48,269 nucleotides of DNA, from the NCBI GenBank assembly GCA_021803345.1, contig JAJZLS010000060.1, positions 1 through 48,269 of the forward strand, written 5' to 3'. Below are positions 27,858-36,929 of this stretch, one piece after another. The number at the start of each line of letters is the position of its first letter. Positions within the stretch are counted from its first letter, which is position 1. The DNA comes from Actinomycetes bacterium. GTDB taxonomy: Bacteria; Actinomycetota; Acidimicrobiia; Acidimicrobiales; Acidimicrobiaceae. The position numbers and the translations under genes were made by a program. Under the pieces are notes generated by a model. That model worked only from the letters and a program-made list of their open reading frames with translations, was not told the DNA's origin and made no database searches.

Positions 27858-27885
27858 TTGACATTGGGTATTTTAGACATAAAAT
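27858..27885 (+). promoter_or_regulatory. leuB-ilvE-cimA promoter
   Basis: A consensus -35 TTGACA (27858-27863), 16 bases, and -10 TAAAAT (27880-27885). The predicted start at about 27892-27896 falls at the leader-peptide TTG. CTTGACATT is shared with the leuA promoter. Confidence 0.75.
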
Positions 27886-27894
27886 TGTTTGGCT

Positions 27895-27939
27895 TTGAAT
27901 AAAAAAATAACATCTCCGCACAACGTAATTATTATCTGA
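27895..27939 (+). CDS. leuB-ilvE-cimA leader peptide, Ile-rich (ends NVIII)
   Basis: From TTG 27895 to TGA 27937-27939 the frame encodes (M)NKKITSPHNVIII. A Val codon and three successive Ile codons (GTA ATT ATT ATC) stand directly before the stop. An in-frame TTG at 27889 would add two residues. There is no ATG and no ribosome site, so initiation would be leaderless from the promoter just upstream. The stop codon overlaps the first base of a stem-loop, and an intrinsic terminator follows. Ile-specific control fits an operon containing citramalate synthase, the committed step of isoleucine synthesis here. The weak point is the TTG start. Confidence 0.62.
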   Translation: MNKKITSPHNVIII

Positions 27940-27962
27940 GCTCACGCGTATAGGTGTGAGCT
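27939..27962 (+). promoter_or_regulatory. leuB attenuator upstream stem-loop and alternative pairing
   Basis: AGCTCAC (27939-27945) pairs with GTGAGCT (27956-27962), extendable inward by a wobble and a G-C pair. The loop-side GGTG (27953-27956) can alternatively pair with CACC (27975-27978), with two more pairs beyond a bulge. This would disrupt the terminator 5' arm. The set matches the 1:2, 2:3, 3:4 layout of attenuators. Confidence 0.55.
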
Positions 27963-27968
27963 ATTTCG

Positions 27969-27994
27969 ACCGGCCACCATGTGGGCGGTTTTTT
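27969..27994 (+). terminator. leuB-ilvE-cimA attenuator terminator
   Basis: ACCGGCCAC (27969-27977), loop CAT, and GTGGGCGGT (27981-27989) form a 9-position stem with one G-G mismatch, leading into six Ts (27989-27994). It lies 34 bases before leuB, so it must be conditional. Confidence 0.8.
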
Positions 27995-28028
27995 GTTTGT
28001 TATACGGTTCTGATCTGCGAGGTTTGAA

Positions 28029-29048
28029 GTGGCAAAATATAAAGTCGGTATCATCGGCGGGGACGGAATTGGTCCAGAGGTGATTGACGAGACGCTGAAG
28101 GTAATTAAGGCTACTGGGATCGAATTGGATACCGTCAGCTACGATTTGGGAGCCGACCGCTACCTGCGCACCGGAGACGTCTTGCCGGATGCGACTTTAG
28201 AAGAGATCCGTGGACTGGACGCGGTTCTCCTCGGGGCAGTAGGGCCACCGGTTGGGTCTACTGCTGTGCCTTCTGGGATTCTCGAGCGGGGTTTGCTATT
28301 AAAACTCCGTTTTGAACTTGATCTTTTTATCAATCTTCGTCCTTTTATAACCCCCAAAGGTTGGAACCGGTTCAATATTGAACCAGTTGATATGGTGGTA
28401 ATCAGAGAGAATACCGAAGGCACCTACGCCGGTGAGGGCGGGCAGCTACGACGAGGGACGCCCTATGAGATTGCCACCCAGGGTTCTGTTAATACCAGAT
28501 TTGGAGTGGAGAGGACAGTCAGATTTGCCTTTGAGCTAGCTGCCTCGAGACCCAGAAAGCATTTGACTTTGGTGCATAAGACAAATGTGCTCACCTTTTC
28601 TGGTGATCTTTGGCAGAGGACATTTAACGAGGTAAGCAAGGAGTATCCCAGCGTTGAGATTGCCTACAACCACGTCGACGCAGCGTGTATTTATATGGTT
28701 GAATCGCCGAGCCGCTATGACGTGATCGTCACAGACAATTTATTTGGAGACATTCTTACAGACCTTTGCGGCGCGGTTTCAGGAGGAATTGGCCTTGCTG
28801 CATCGGCGAACTTAAATCCCAACCGAACCGGACCCTCGCTGTTTGAGCCGGTACACGGTGCTGCTCACGACATCGTTGGCACTGGAAAGGCAAATCCATT
28901 GGCGGCAATCCGTTCAGGAGCGCTGATGCTTGACTTCTTAGGGGAAAAAGAAGCAGCCGGGAAGATCAACAAAGTTTTGGAAGAGTTTGAAGTTCCAGCC
29001 GGGGCCACCACAGCTTCCATTGGTAACGCGATTGCCGAGAGGGTGTAA
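28029..29048 (+). CDS. leuB: 3-isopropylmalate dehydrogenase
   Basis: A 339-residue beta-decarboxylating dehydrogenase. GIIGGDGIGPEVIDE opens the protein; VVIRENTEGTYAGEGG and HKTNVLTFSGDLWQRTF carry substrate residues; VTDNLFGDILTDLCGAVSGGIGLAASANLNP is the metal-binding part; EPVHGAAHDIVGTGKANP follows. It oxidises 3-isopropylmalate for leucine. In an operon with cimA it probably also oxidises 3-methylmalate to 2-oxobutyrate for isoleucine. The start is GTG 28029, preceded by GCGAGG. ilvE follows after 3 bases. Confidence 0.95.
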   Translation: MAKYKVGIIGGDGIGPEVIDETLKVIKATGIELDTVSYDLGADRYLRTGDVLPDATLEEIRGLDAVLLGAVGPPVGSTAVPSGILERGLLLKLRFELDLFINLRPFITPKGWNRFNIEPVDMVVIRENTEGTYAGEGGQLRRGTPYEIATQGSVNTRFGVERTVRFAFELAASRPRKHLTLVHKTNVLTFSGDLWQRTFNEVSKEYPSVEIAYNHVDAACIYMVESPSRYDVIVTDNLFGDILTDLCGAVSGGIGLAASANLNPNRTGPSLFEPVHGAAHDIVGTGKANPLAAIRSGALMLDFLGEKEAAGKINKVLEEFEVPAGATTASIGNAIAERV

Positions 29049-29051
29049 AAG

Positions 29052-29975
29052 ATGCCGATTACTGAGACCGAAAAAATTTGGATGAATGGCGAGATGGTTC
29101 CGTGGCAGGATGCCAAAATTCACGTACTTACTCATGGTCTTCATTATGGGTCCGGAGTCTTTGAAGGCATCCGGGCCTATGAGACAGACAGGGGTCCGGC
29201 AATCTTCCGTCTGGAGGATCATATAAGGCGGCTGTTTAGTTCTGCCAAGATATTCATGATGGACATCCCCTTTTCCCAGGATCAGGTGATCGAAGCTTCA
29301 AAGAGTGTGGTTCGGGAAAACAATCTTGAAAGCTGTTACATGCGGCCAATTGTGTATTTGGGCTACGGGGAAATGGGGCTCAATCCACTTGCCTGCGAGG
29401 TATCAGTTGCCATTGCGGCATGGCCTTGGGGAGCGTATCTTGGCGATGAAGGCATGAAGAATGGGATTCGTCTAAAGATATCTTCTTGGCAGCGTCATCA
29501 CCCAAATGCAATGCCACCAGCCGCTAAAGGCACAGGAATGTATATGAACTCGTCGATGGCTAAGGTGGAGGCGGTAAAGGCCGGTTATGATGAGGCTGTG
29601 CTTATGTCAGCACAGGGTTTCGTATCCGAATGTACGGGTGAGAATTTATTTGTCGTGCGGAACGGGGTTCTGCTCACCCCGCCTACCTCAGCTGGTGCTT
29701 TGGAAGGGATAACCCAGTCATCGGTTATTCGCATAGCTAAGGATCTCGGTTACGAGGTTGGAGTAGAGAACCTGCTTCGAAGTGACTTGTACACAGCTGA
29801 CGAAATATTCTTATGCGGGACAGCGGCTGAAGTGGTTCCGGTCTCCTCTGTGGACGATCGAGTCACGGGGGAGGGCAAGCCCGGTGAGATGACCAAGGCG
29901 ATTCAGTCGATGTACCAGGAGGCGGTGAGAGGCCGAGTGGATCGTTATAAGGATTGGATCACCTATGTCGGCTGA
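29052..29975 (+). CDS. ilvE: Branched-chain amino acid aminotransferase
   Basis: A 307-residue class IV PLP aminotransferase performing the last step of Val, Leu and Ile synthesis. IWMNGEMVPWQDAKIHVLTHGLHYGSGVFEGIRAYET is the typical start. YLGYGEMGLNP and KGTGMYMNSSMAKVEAVKAGYDEAVLM include the PLP lysine. GFVSECTGENLFVV and FLCGTAAEVVPV complete the fold. It lies between leuB and cimA in one transcript. Its last 11 bases overlap the cimA start. Confidence 0.96.
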   Translation: MPITETEKIWMNGEMVPWQDAKIHVLTHGLHYGSGVFEGIRAYETDRGPAIFRLEDHIRRLFSSAKIFMMDIPFSQDQVIEASKSVVRENNLESCYMRPIVYLGYGEMGLNPLACEVSVAIAAWPWGAYLGDEGMKNGIRLKISSWQRHHPNAMPPAAKGTGMYMNSSMAKVEAVKAGYDEAVLMSAQGFVSECTGENLFVVRNGVLLTPPTSAGALEGITQSSVIRIAKDLGYEVGVENLLRSDLYTADEIFLCGTAAEVVPVSSVDDRVTGEGKPGEMTKAIQSMYQEAVRGRVDRYKDWITYVG

Positions 29976-31590
29976 ACATGTTCCCAATCTTCCCAAAAGT
30001 GTAGACATTTACGATACTACCCTTAGAGATGGATCGCAACAAGCTGGTCTGTCGCTTAGTGTAGATGACAAACTAAGGGTTGCCACACAGCTCGATAGTT
30101 TGGGTGTTTCCTACATCGAAGGTGGTTGGCCTGGGGCAAATCCCAAGGATGAAGAGTTTTTTAGGCGGGCTCCAGATGAACTTAAGCTGTCCACTGCCAA
30201 GTTGGTGGCCTTCGGCTCGACTCGAAGGGCTAATGCCAGGGCCGATCAAGACGCTACCTTGAAATCTTTGGTTGATGCAGGGACCGATTATGTGTGCCTG
30301 GTAGGTAAGTCCTGGGACTACCACGTGGAAAAAGCCCTGAGAACCACTCTCAAAGAGGGTGTACTTATGGTGTCGGATTCGATTCAATTCATGAAGTCGC
30401 AGGGAATCAAAGTGTTTCTGGACGCGGAGCATTTTTTCGATGGATATAAATCGAATCCTAAATTTACCAGGGATGTACTGCTCGCTGCTCAGGACAGTGG
30501 TGCCGAGGTACTGGTCTTGTGCGACACCAATGGTGGAACTTTGCCATTTGAAGTCGAGAATATAGTAGACAGGATAAGTTCAGATTTTTCCGCTCAAATT
30601 GGGGTGCACTTCCACAATGATTCCGGTTGTGCGGTGGCAAATGCACTGGCTGCGGTTAGCGTGGGTGCGACTCAGGTTCAAGGGTGTGTGAACGGTTACG
30701 GGGAGAGGACCGGAAATGCAGATCTCTCAGTGGCTATTCCAAATCTTACGCTGAAAATGGGTATTGAAACGGTTCCTCGGGAGCGGATTGAACTTATAAC
30801 AGCAGTTTCGCGCCATGTTGCGGAAATAGTCAACATAAGTCTCGATCCACAAAAGCCGTATGTGGGAAATTACGCCTTTACCCATAAGGCGGGTTTGCAT
30901 GTCAGCGCTATAGCCAGGAGAAAAGACGCATATGAGCATATATCTCCGGAAGAGGTCGGCAACGGGACAAAGTTCGTAGTTTCTGAAATGGCAGGCAAGT
31001 CGACGCTTGCCATCAAGGCAAGTGAGCTCGGACTTCAGCTTGATTCGGATGAGCTTTCCAATGTGCTTGAGCATCTCAAGGAGCTGGAGCACAGAGGCTA
31101 CCACTTTGAGGCCGCGGATGGTTCTTTGGAATTATTGATGAGAAGGGCGAGTGGTTGGGAGCAGCAGTTCTTCACCTTGGAATCCTTCAGGGTGATAACT
31201 GATCACCGTGAAGGATTTGGAGCGGTTACCGAGGCAACGGTGAAGGTTGTGGTCGATGGAAGCAGGATGATTGCCACTTCAGAGGGAAACGGACCTGTAA
31301 ACGCTCTTGACGCGGCATTGCGCAAAGCACTGGCCCCATATTTCGAAGAGCTCTCAAAGGTGCACTTGACTGACTTCAGGGTCAGGGTGCTTGATTCCTC
31401 CCTTGGCAGTGGAGCAGTGGTCCGGGTGCTGTTGGATTCTTCTGACGGCAATGACACCTGGTCCACCATGGGCGTGTCTGAAAATATTATTGATGCATCG
31501 TGGCAGGCGTTGATAGATTCTATTGTCATGGGTCTTATAAAGATTTCCGCTGGCAAAGACGGTCACGCAAAATCGCCAGTGGTCGATTAA
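29965..31590 (+). CDS. cimA: (R)-Citramalate synthase
   Basis: A 541-residue member of the LeuA/CimA superfamily. VDIYDTTLRDGSQQAGLSLSVDDKL, YIEGGWPGANPKDEEFF, VFLDAEHFFDGYKSNP and VGVHFHNDSGCAVANALAAV-like sequence (IGVHFHNDSGCAVAN) are those of the CimA group rather than LeuA. The EGGWPGxNPKD segment in particular is diagnostic. The C-terminal allosteric domain is present. It condenses acetyl-CoA with pyruvate to citramalate, opening the threonine-independent route to 2-oxobutyrate and isoleucine. No ilvA is present in the window, in keeping with this. The ATG overlaps the end of ilvE. Isoleucine feedback is usual in the family. Confidence 0.93.
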   Translation: MSAEHVPNLPKSVDIYDTTLRDGSQQAGLSLSVDDKLRVATQLDSLGVSYIEGGWPGANPKDEEFFRRAPDELKLSTAKLVAFGSTRRANARADQDATLKSLVDAGTDYVCLVGKSWDYHVEKALRTTLKEGVLMVSDSIQFMKSQGIKVFLDAEHFFDGYKSNPKFTRDVLLAAQDSGAEVLVLCDTNGGTLPFEVENIVDRISSDFSAQIGVHFHNDSGCAVANALAAVSVGATQVQGCVNGYGERTGNADLSVAIPNLTLKMGIETVPRERIELITAVSRHVAEIVNISLDPQKPYVGNYAFTHKAGLHVSAIARRKDAYEHISPEEVGNGTKFVVSEMAGKSTLAIKASELGLQLDSDELSNVLEHLKELEHRGYHFEAADGSLELLMRRASGWEQQFFTLESFRVITDHREGFGAVTEATVKVVVDGSRMIATSEGNGPVNALDAALRKALAPYFEELSKVHLTDFRVRVLDSSLGSGAVVRVLLDSSDGNDTWSTMGVSENIIDASWQALIDSIVMGLIKISAGKDGHAKSPVVD

Positions 31591-31598
31591 GAAATTTT

Positions 31599-31604
31599 TA
31601 TAAT
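31599..31604 (+). promoter_or_regulatory. -10 box upstream of the unknown 170-residue protein gene
   Basis: A consensus TATAAT sits 12 bases before GTG 31617, in the 26-base gap after cimA. A second possibility is TAGTAT (31611-31616) with a leaderless start at GTG 31623. No -35 is recognised. Confidence 0.4.
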
Positions 31605-31616
31605 TTGCGGTAGTAT

Positions 31617-32129
31617 GTGATTGTGAGCCAGCCAAATTATTATTCATCCCCTAACCACGAGAAGTCACTCGGGATGGTTGAACTTCCGGTATCGGGCCGA
31701 TGGAGTCATCCAAGATCCGGAAGAGTAACAGGTGACGTTCCTTCGTCAGGTAGATATTTTGGAACCCCAGCACCAGGAAGCGGATATTCACTCAAAATTG
31801 TCAATGACTACATCTCAAAGCTCGGGCTTGATGATCATGAGGATCACCACGATCTCATAGTAGGTTTCGGAGTTCTCGTCAGCAAGAGGGCGTCTTTGTT
31901 TGGAAGGAGTCCGTATCTGCCCGACGTTGAATTCTGCGCTAAATTATTCGGCCTGGGCGAAGATGCAAATCCTGACTTAGTTGAATTTAGAAAGATGTTT
32001 TTCAAAGGTTGCGCCCATAGCTACATCATCCAGAGACAGATAGCGGATGCGGTTCCAGATTCCACCTTGCGAATGAATATTAATCAGCTTTCTTCAGTAC
32101 AAGACCGACTGTCTCTTTTTAAACTTTGA
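31617..32129 (+). CDS. Unknown 170-residue protein
   Basis: A short soluble protein without recognised family. The first 60 residues are polar and rich in Ser, Gly, Pro and Arg (SGRWSHPRSGRVTGDVPSSGRYFGTPAPGSG), so probably disordered. The rest is predicted ordered, with an acidic-histidine patch (LDDHEDHHD) and helices around DVEFCAKLFGLGEDANPDLVEFRKMFF. Two cysteines are far apart. No signal peptide or membrane segment is seen. Codon use resembles its neighbours. It follows cimA in the same direction but has its own candidate promoter, and it converges with an acyl-CoA dehydrogenase gene 7 bases away. Confidence 0.6.
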   Translation: MIVSQPNYYSSPNHEKSLGMVELPVSGRWSHPRSGRVTGDVPSSGRYFGTPAPGSGYSLKIVNDYISKLGLDDHEDHHDLIVGFGVLVSKRASLFGRSPYLPDVEFCAKLFGLGEDANPDLVEFRKMFFKGCAHSYIIQRQIADAVPDSTLRMNINQLSSVQDRLSLFKL

Positions 32130-32136
32130 GCCACGC

Positions 32137-33324
32137 CTACTTGTCCACCCGTGGTTCACCGGGCAGTCCAAGTACTCTTTCCCCCAAAATATTCCGCATA
32201 ATCTCTGAAGTCCCTCCTTCGATGGAGTTGGCTCTCGAACGCAGATAGGCTTTGGCGATGTCGGTTTCAGTTTGCGACCTCTCGATTCCAGCTGTTTCTG
32301 GCCTTTTCATCTGATATCCGGAATAGAGTGTTGCCTCCGCCCCCAGCAGAGAGTAGCAAAAGTCGTAGATCTTTTTGTTTAGCTCAGCACTGGCCAGCTT
32401 GGTAACTGAACCTTCAGGCCCAGGATTACCCGATATTCGCATTTGTGAAGCCCTTATTGCAGTGAGTCGATTTACTTCGGCCTCGATCCATAACTGAACA
32501 AGCTGGTCTCTTTGGCTTGGAAGCCGATACTTAGATTTTTTGTAGAGCTTTATAGCGTCTTCAATCGGGCCATGACCCTGTTCGGACATCTGTCCACCAA
32601 GCGCGCTGCGTTCGTTCATCAATGTCGTTATGGCGACTTTCCAGCCTCCATTTACTTCCCCAAGCCGAAATGAATCTGGAATTTGGACATCCGTAAAATA
32701 GACTTCATTAAATTCGGCTTCTCCGGTCAGCTGTCGAAGCGGCCTGACCTCAACTCCTGGACTGTGCATGTCAACCACAAAGTAGGTAAGTCCTGCATGC
32801 TTAGCCCCAGTGGAGTCGCTTCGAGCTAGAAGCATCCCCCACCGGGCCACATGGGCAAGTGTGGTCCATACCTTCTGCCCATTTATAATCCACTGTTCAC
32901 CGTATCTGGTTGCTTTTGTCGATACCGAAGCGACGTCAGAACCCGCTCCCGGTTCGGAAAATAGCTGACACCAGATCTCTTCGCAGCTGAACATAGGTGG
33001 TAGCAGCTGCTGCGTCAGTTCCCGGCTGGCCCATGTGAGAAGAGTTGGGGCCGCCATCCCGATTCCGATAGGATTCCTGTGAAAATTCGAGGGGACTCCG
33101 GATTTGTATAAGACGTTAGCTGAGTAATCCATAAGTGCTGGAGAAAGGGATAACCCACCCAGTCCGACCGGGAAATGAATCCAGGCCAGTCCTAATTCGT
33201 ATTGTGCTTTCCAGAGTTCGGGTGGTTTTGTATTTTGGATGTCGAACCTATCAAGCAAAGCATTTATTTTGGAATCGATTAGCCTTTTTTGTTCCTCAAG
33301 GCTAGATTCTGCATTCACTGACAT
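32137..33324 (-). CDS. Acyl-CoA dehydrogenase (FadE-like)
   Basis: A 395-residue flavoprotein that desaturates an acyl-CoA. QLFSEPGAGSDVASVSTKATRYGEQWIINGQKVWTT and GWKVAITTLMNERSALGG are typical. EGGTSEIMRNILGERVLGLPGEPR is the C-terminal signature of actinobacterial FadE proteins often linked to steroid or unusual acyl side chains. Start ATG 33324 is chosen for GAGGAAA upstream; a TTG at 33342 would include that site. It is divergent from a second acyl-CoA dehydrogenase with about 150 bases between. The exact substrate cannot be assigned. Confidence 0.9.
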   Translation of the reverse strand: MSVNAESSLEEQKRLIDSKINALLDRFDIQNTKPPELWKAQYELGLAWIHFPVGLGGLSLSPALMDYSANVLYKSGVPSNFHRNPIGIGMAAPTLLTWASRELTQQLLPPMFSCEEIWCQLFSEPGAGSDVASVSTKATRYGEQWIINGQKVWTTLAHVARWGMLLARSDSTGAKHAGLTYFVVDMHSPGVEVRPLRQLTGEAEFNEVYFTDVQIPDSFRLGEVNGGWKVAITTLMNERSALGGQMSEQGHGPIEDAIKLYKKSKYRLPSQRDQLVQLWIEAEVNRLTAIRASQMRISGNPGPEGSVTKLASAELNKKIYDFCYSLLGAEATLYSGYQMKRPETAGIERSQTETDIAKAYLRSRANSIEGGTSEIMRNILGERVLGLPGEPRVDK

Positions 33325-33461
33325 CTGTCTGATTTTCCTCAATCTGGGCTATCAGCCGATAATATCAGAGATTCTTCCTGGCAGTTCGCTGTCAATTTAA
33401 AGCCATCTGGATGAATGCCAATATTTGGCGGTAATTGATTTTGCGGTGAGTTGGCATTCGG

Positions 33462-33467
33462 CTACTA
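33462..33467 (+). promoter_or_regulatory. Probable -10 box for leaderless acyl-CoA dehydrogenase transcript
   Basis: TACTAT lies 8 bases before the GTG start at 33476 and no Shine-Dalgarno sequence is present, suggesting transcription from the start codon itself. Confidence 0.4.
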
Positions 33468-33475
33468 TCGTTTAG

Positions 33476-34618
33476 GTGCGAACGTTTCAGTTGAGCGATG
33501 AATACTTAAGCTTTAGGCAATCGGTGAGGACATTTTCTGAGCAGAAGATTGCACCTCGTGCCGCCAAGGTAGACGTAGACGGGGAGTTTTGCTGGGATAA
33601 CTTTTGGGACTGCGTCAAGATGGAACTCCCGGCCCTTTGGGTGCCGGAAGATTACGGTGGTGCAGGGGCTGATCATGTGTTCCAGGCGATCATGATTGAG
33701 GAGTTGGCCAGAGTTTGCGCGTCGACGTCCCTGGCGATGCTTATTTCCAAGTTGGGGATGATACCCATACTTAACTGGGGGTCTAACTACCTAAAGGAGA
33801 AATACCTTCCCCCAATAGCGCGCGGCGAAGCTCAAGCGAGCTATTGCCTCTCTGAACCAGATGCTGGTTCCGATGTGGCCTCGATGAAAACCAGGGCAGT
33901 GAAAGATGGGGATGATTTCCTGATCACTGGAACCAAATACTGGATTACTAATGCAGGAATATCAAATACCTATACAGTCTTTGCCAAAACTGATCCTGAT
34001 GCAGGACATAGGGGTATTTCTGCTTTCTTAGTGGAAGCCGATTGGGGGGTAAAGGTTGGAAAGCTCGAGAAGAAACTCGGAGTCAGGGGTTCCCCAACCG
34101 GTGAAGTAATCTTTGACAACGTAAGAGTGCCGAAAGAGAATCTGATCGGTGAGCAAGGCCAGGGATTTTACATTGCAATGGGTACCCTTGACCGTTCAAG
34201 GCCAACAATTGGAGCTCAAGCGGTCGGAATTGCACAAGGGGCTATCGATTACGCGGCGAATTATATGAAGTCAAGGACACAGTTTGGAAAGCCAATATCG
34301 GAGTTTCAAGGGCTGCAATTCATGCTTGCTGATATGGCGACTAAGACCGAGGCAGCCCGGCTGCTGGTTTATAAAGCCTGCTCCATGGTGGACGACGATT
34401 CCGAAGGCGAACTTAGCAAAATTGGGGCAATGGCCAAGATGTATGCCTCTGACGTTGCAATGAGTGTCACCACAGATGCGGTGCAGCTGCTGGGCGGATA
34501 TGGATATACCCAGGATTTTCCTGTTGAGCGGTTCATGAGGGACGCAAAGATTACCCAGATATATGAAGGGACCAACCAAATTCAGCGAATGGTTGTGGCA
34601 AGAAGGTTGCTCAGTTGA
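33476..34618 (+). CDS. Acyl-CoA dehydrogenase, short-chain type
   Basis: A 380-residue acyl-CoA dehydrogenase. [37 protein letters not shown] is the FAD/substrate signature. [27 protein letters not shown] follows. The catalytic Glu is in [19 protein letters not shown]. This order and length fit butyryl- or isovaleryl/2-methyl-branched acyl-CoA dehydrogenases. The start is GTG 33476, probably leaderless. It may take part in catabolism of branched acyl-CoAs, but the neighbours do not settle the substrate. Confidence 0.93.
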   Translation: MRTFQLSDEYLSFRQSVRTFSEQKIAPRAAKVDVDGEFCWDNFWDCVKMELPALWVPEDYGGAGADHVFQAIMIEELARVCASTSLAMLISKLGMIPILNWGSNYLKEKYLPPIARGEAQASYCLSEPDAGSDVASMKTRAVKDGDDFLITGTKYWITNAGISNTYTVFAKTDPDAGHRGISAFLVEADWGVKVGKLEKKLGVRGSPTGEVIFDNVRVPKENLIGEQGQGFYIAMGTLDRSRPTIGAQAVGIAQGAIDYAANYMKSRTQFGKPISEFQGLQFMLADMATKTEAARLLVYKACSMVDDDSEGELSKIGAMAKMYASDVAMSVTTDAVQLLGGYGYTQDFPVERFMRDAKITQIYEGTNQIQRMVVARRLLS

Positions 34619-34832
34619 GGGGTTTCAGTAAGTCGCAACATGTCTAAGCAGTTGCCGGTTCAGGTGCCGGAATTTTATCGGGGCCAGCCGGGGAGGTTCC
34701 CAAAGAATGTGGTTAAGGCTAAGGATAACCACGTGGATTAGCGATTGGAGTTTTATCAATTACTGGTGTGCGGATGCCTAGTATTACGTCCCGGAAAGCA
34801 CTCCCAGGCCTCTAATCGGCTAGCTTTGAATT
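34619..34832 (+). other. Intergenic region before gltX with weak small ORF
   Basis: The 214 bases hold a foldback GTGGTTA (34709-34715) / TAACCAC (34726-34732), a possible weak terminator without U-run. An ATG frame from 34640 to 34741 could encode 33 basic residues (MSKQLPVQVPEFYRGQPGRF and on), but it has no clear ribosome site and overlaps the foldback. TAGCTT (34821-34826) lies 6 bases before gltX GTG and may be its -10 box. Nothing else stands out. Confidence 0.35.
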
Positions 34833-36248
34833 GTGAATAGTTCTCCTCGGGTTCGATTTGCGCCCTCACCAACGGGATATTTCCATGTCGGTGGAGCGCG
34901 TACCGCACTGTATAACTGGTTGATTGCCCGGAAGTCGGGTGGAAAATTTATTCTTCGTATTGAAGACACGGACGAAGCCCGCAATGGTGAAGAGTGGGTA
35001 GACGGGATAATCTCTGCTTTGTCATGGTTGGGGATCGACTGGGACGAAGGGCCGTACAGGCAATCAGAGCGCTCTGAACTTTATTCTAAGGCTGTTAACA
35101 GACTTATTGAAGAGCGTAAGGCTTATTGGTGTGACTGTAAGCGTGAAGAGATTGACGTCAGGGCCAAAGAGCGGGGTGGTCCTCCGGGATATGACGGTCA
35201 TTGCAGGAACCTAAATAAGCCAAAGTCGCCAGGTTCAGCACTTAGGTTTGCAATTTCTCGACCTGGGTCAACGACAGTTAATGACGTAGTTAGAGGAGAG
35301 GTGGTTTTTGACCACGCCAATCTTGAGGACTTCATCATTGTTAAATCTAACGGATCTCCACTTTTTGTGCTTGCAAATGTTGTCGATGACATTAATATGA
35401 AGATAACCCACATACTCCGCGCAGAAGAGCATCTTCCGACTACCCCTAAGGCAATACTTTTGTTCAAGGCTCTGGGAGTGGAGGAGCTGCCGGTGTTTGC
35501 CCATGTGCCGGTATTAGTTAATGCTAAGAGGCAAAAGCTGTCTAAACGTAGGGATCGGGTGGCAGTGGAAGACTATCGGGATCTGGGATACCTGGCCCCT
35601 GCGATGGTCAACTATCTGGCTCTGCTAGGCTGGAGTCCCGGAGATGACCGGGAATTTTTGACTCTGGATGAATTGATCGAACTCTTTGATCTCGAAAAAG
35701 TGAACCACTCCCCGGCATTCTTTGATGAGCAAAAGATGCAGCATTTCAACGGGGTTTATATTCGGAATCTTTCCGATGAGGAATTTGTCAATTATTGCTA
35801 TCCATTTTTGGAGAAATGTGACTGGTGGACCGCCAGCGACGATCAATTATACGTATTTCGGGCAATAAGCCCTTTGGTCAAAGAGCGGGTTTCCCTGTTG
35901 GGTGAGGTTCCAGTTATGGTGGAGTTTCTCTTTACCGAGGATCTTAGGCTTCCAGAAGATCTGGTGGAGCAGGTATTACGTAAGGACGCCAAGGCCGCAT
36001 CGATTTTGGCTGATATCAGATCTATATACGAAACTATTGCGCAATTTAGTCACGATGAGCTAAACCAAGCTACAAGAAATTACTGTGAATCAATTGATAC
36101 TCCATTGCGCAAGGTGCAGGCGCCGATAAGGGTAGCGTTAACAGGGTCGAAAGTCGGGCCTCCTTTGTTTGAGTCGATTGAATTATTGGGACGGGAGACG
36201 ACTTTGAATCGCCTCGAAAAAGCTCTTCAACTAATTAACTCTAGATAG
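34833..36248 (+). CDS. gltX: Glutamyl-tRNA synthetase
   Basis: A 471-residue class I synthetase. RFAPSPTGYFHVGGARTALYNWL carries the HIGH-like motif, FILRIEDTDEAR follows, and the KMSKS-like motif is KLSKRRDRVAVEDY. The C-terminal helical anticodon-binding domain is of the bacterial GluRS kind. Because gatCAB is encoded in the same window, the enzyme may be non-discriminating and charge both tRNA-Glu and tRNA-Gln with glutamate. Genes for both tRNAs lie downstream. The start is GTG 34833, probably leaderless. Confidence 0.96.
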   Translation: MNSSPRVRFAPSPTGYFHVGGARTALYNWLIARKSGGKFILRIEDTDEARNGEEWVDGIISALSWLGIDWDEGPYRQSERSELYSKAVNRLIEERKAYWCDCKREEIDVRAKERGGPPGYDGHCRNLNKPKSPGSALRFAISRPGSTTVNDVVRGEVVFDHANLEDFIIVKSNGSPLFVLANVVDDINMKITHILRAEEHLPTTPKAILLFKALGVEELPVFAHVPVLVNAKRQKLSKRRDRVAVEDYRDLGYLAPAMVNYLALLGWSPGDDREFLTLDELIELFDLEKVNHSPAFFDEQKMQHFNGVYIRNLSDEEFVNYCYPFLEKCDWWTASDDQLYVFRAISPLVKERVSLLGEVPVMVEFLFTEDLRLPEDLVEQVLRKDAKAASILADIRSIYETIAQFSHDELNQATRNYCESIDTPLRKVQAPIRVALTGSKVGPPLFESIELLGRETTLNRLEKALQLINSR

Positions 36249-36260
36249 ATAGTCCAACAT

Positions 36261-36893
36261 ATGTGTTTACCTATTCTTGTTTTGAAGATAATCAAGCGCG
36301 TGATTATATTGCTGGTTCTGGCGGCAATTCTGTTTTTTGGATGGACTTTTGTTCAGGTTTATAAGGAGGCAAAAACCGCCAGGCCAGTTAAATCTCAAGC
36401 AATTGTGGTAATGGGATCAGCCGAATACAACGGAATCCCTTCGCGTGATTTGGCATCGAGGTTAGATGAAGCTCAGGTTTTATTTGATAAGAAATATGCT
36501 CCGAAGATATTTTTAACTGGAGGGTCAGCTCCGGGGGATCATTATTCGGAAGCCGGAGCTGGAAAAACGTATTTGGAAAAAAAGGGAGTACCTTCCAGCG
36601 CGATTATTGCGAATCCGGTAGGGCGTGACACCTGGGAATCGGTACTGTCTGTATCGAAGCTACTTTCAGCTGACAAGATTCACACAGTAATTGTAGTGTC
36701 CGATGGATTCCATCTCCTAAGGTCAACGCAGATGTTGAATTCATTGGGATACAGCACAAGCGCTGCCCCGGCTATTAACTCACCTGTTCACGGTTTACAG
36801 CTCGCTATTGATTTTGTCAGGGAGACAGTCGCGGTGTCTGCATCGAAAATCGTAGGATATAAATTCCTTTCTGTTCTTCGGCACGGTAATTGA
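36261..36893 (+). CDS. YdcF/SanA-like DUF218 membrane-anchored protein
   Basis: A 210-residue protein with one N-terminal membrane segment (IIKRVIILLVLAAILFFGWTFVQVY) and a DUF218 domain: SQAIVVMGSAEYNGIPSRDLASRLDEAQVLF, then PKIFLTGGSAPGDHYSEAGAGKTYLEKKGVPSSAI, then DTWESVLSVSKLL, then VIVVSDGFHLLRS. Family members are linked to envelope integrity in other bacteria; the biochemical activity is not well defined. It follows gltX after 12 bases, so it may be co-transcribed. Confidence 0.82.
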   Translation: MCLPILVLKIIKRVIILLVLAAILFFGWTFVQVYKEAKTARPVKSQAIVVMGSAEYNGIPSRDLASRLDEAQVLFDKKYAPKIFLTGGSAPGDHYSEAGAGKTYLEKKGVPSSAIIANPVGRDTWESVLSVSKLLSADKIHTVIVVSDGFHLLRSTQMLNSLGYSTSAAPAINSPVHGLQLAIDFVRETVAVSASKIVGYKFLSVLRHGN

Positions 36894-36929
36894 TTCACGT
36901 CGCTAAATTTAATAAGTCTGCATTGACCT

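Noticed and set aside
34640-34741. 33-codon basic ORF upstream of gltX.
   Set aside because: No clear ribosome site, and a foldback lies within it. It is noted in the intergenic entry but not called as a gene.
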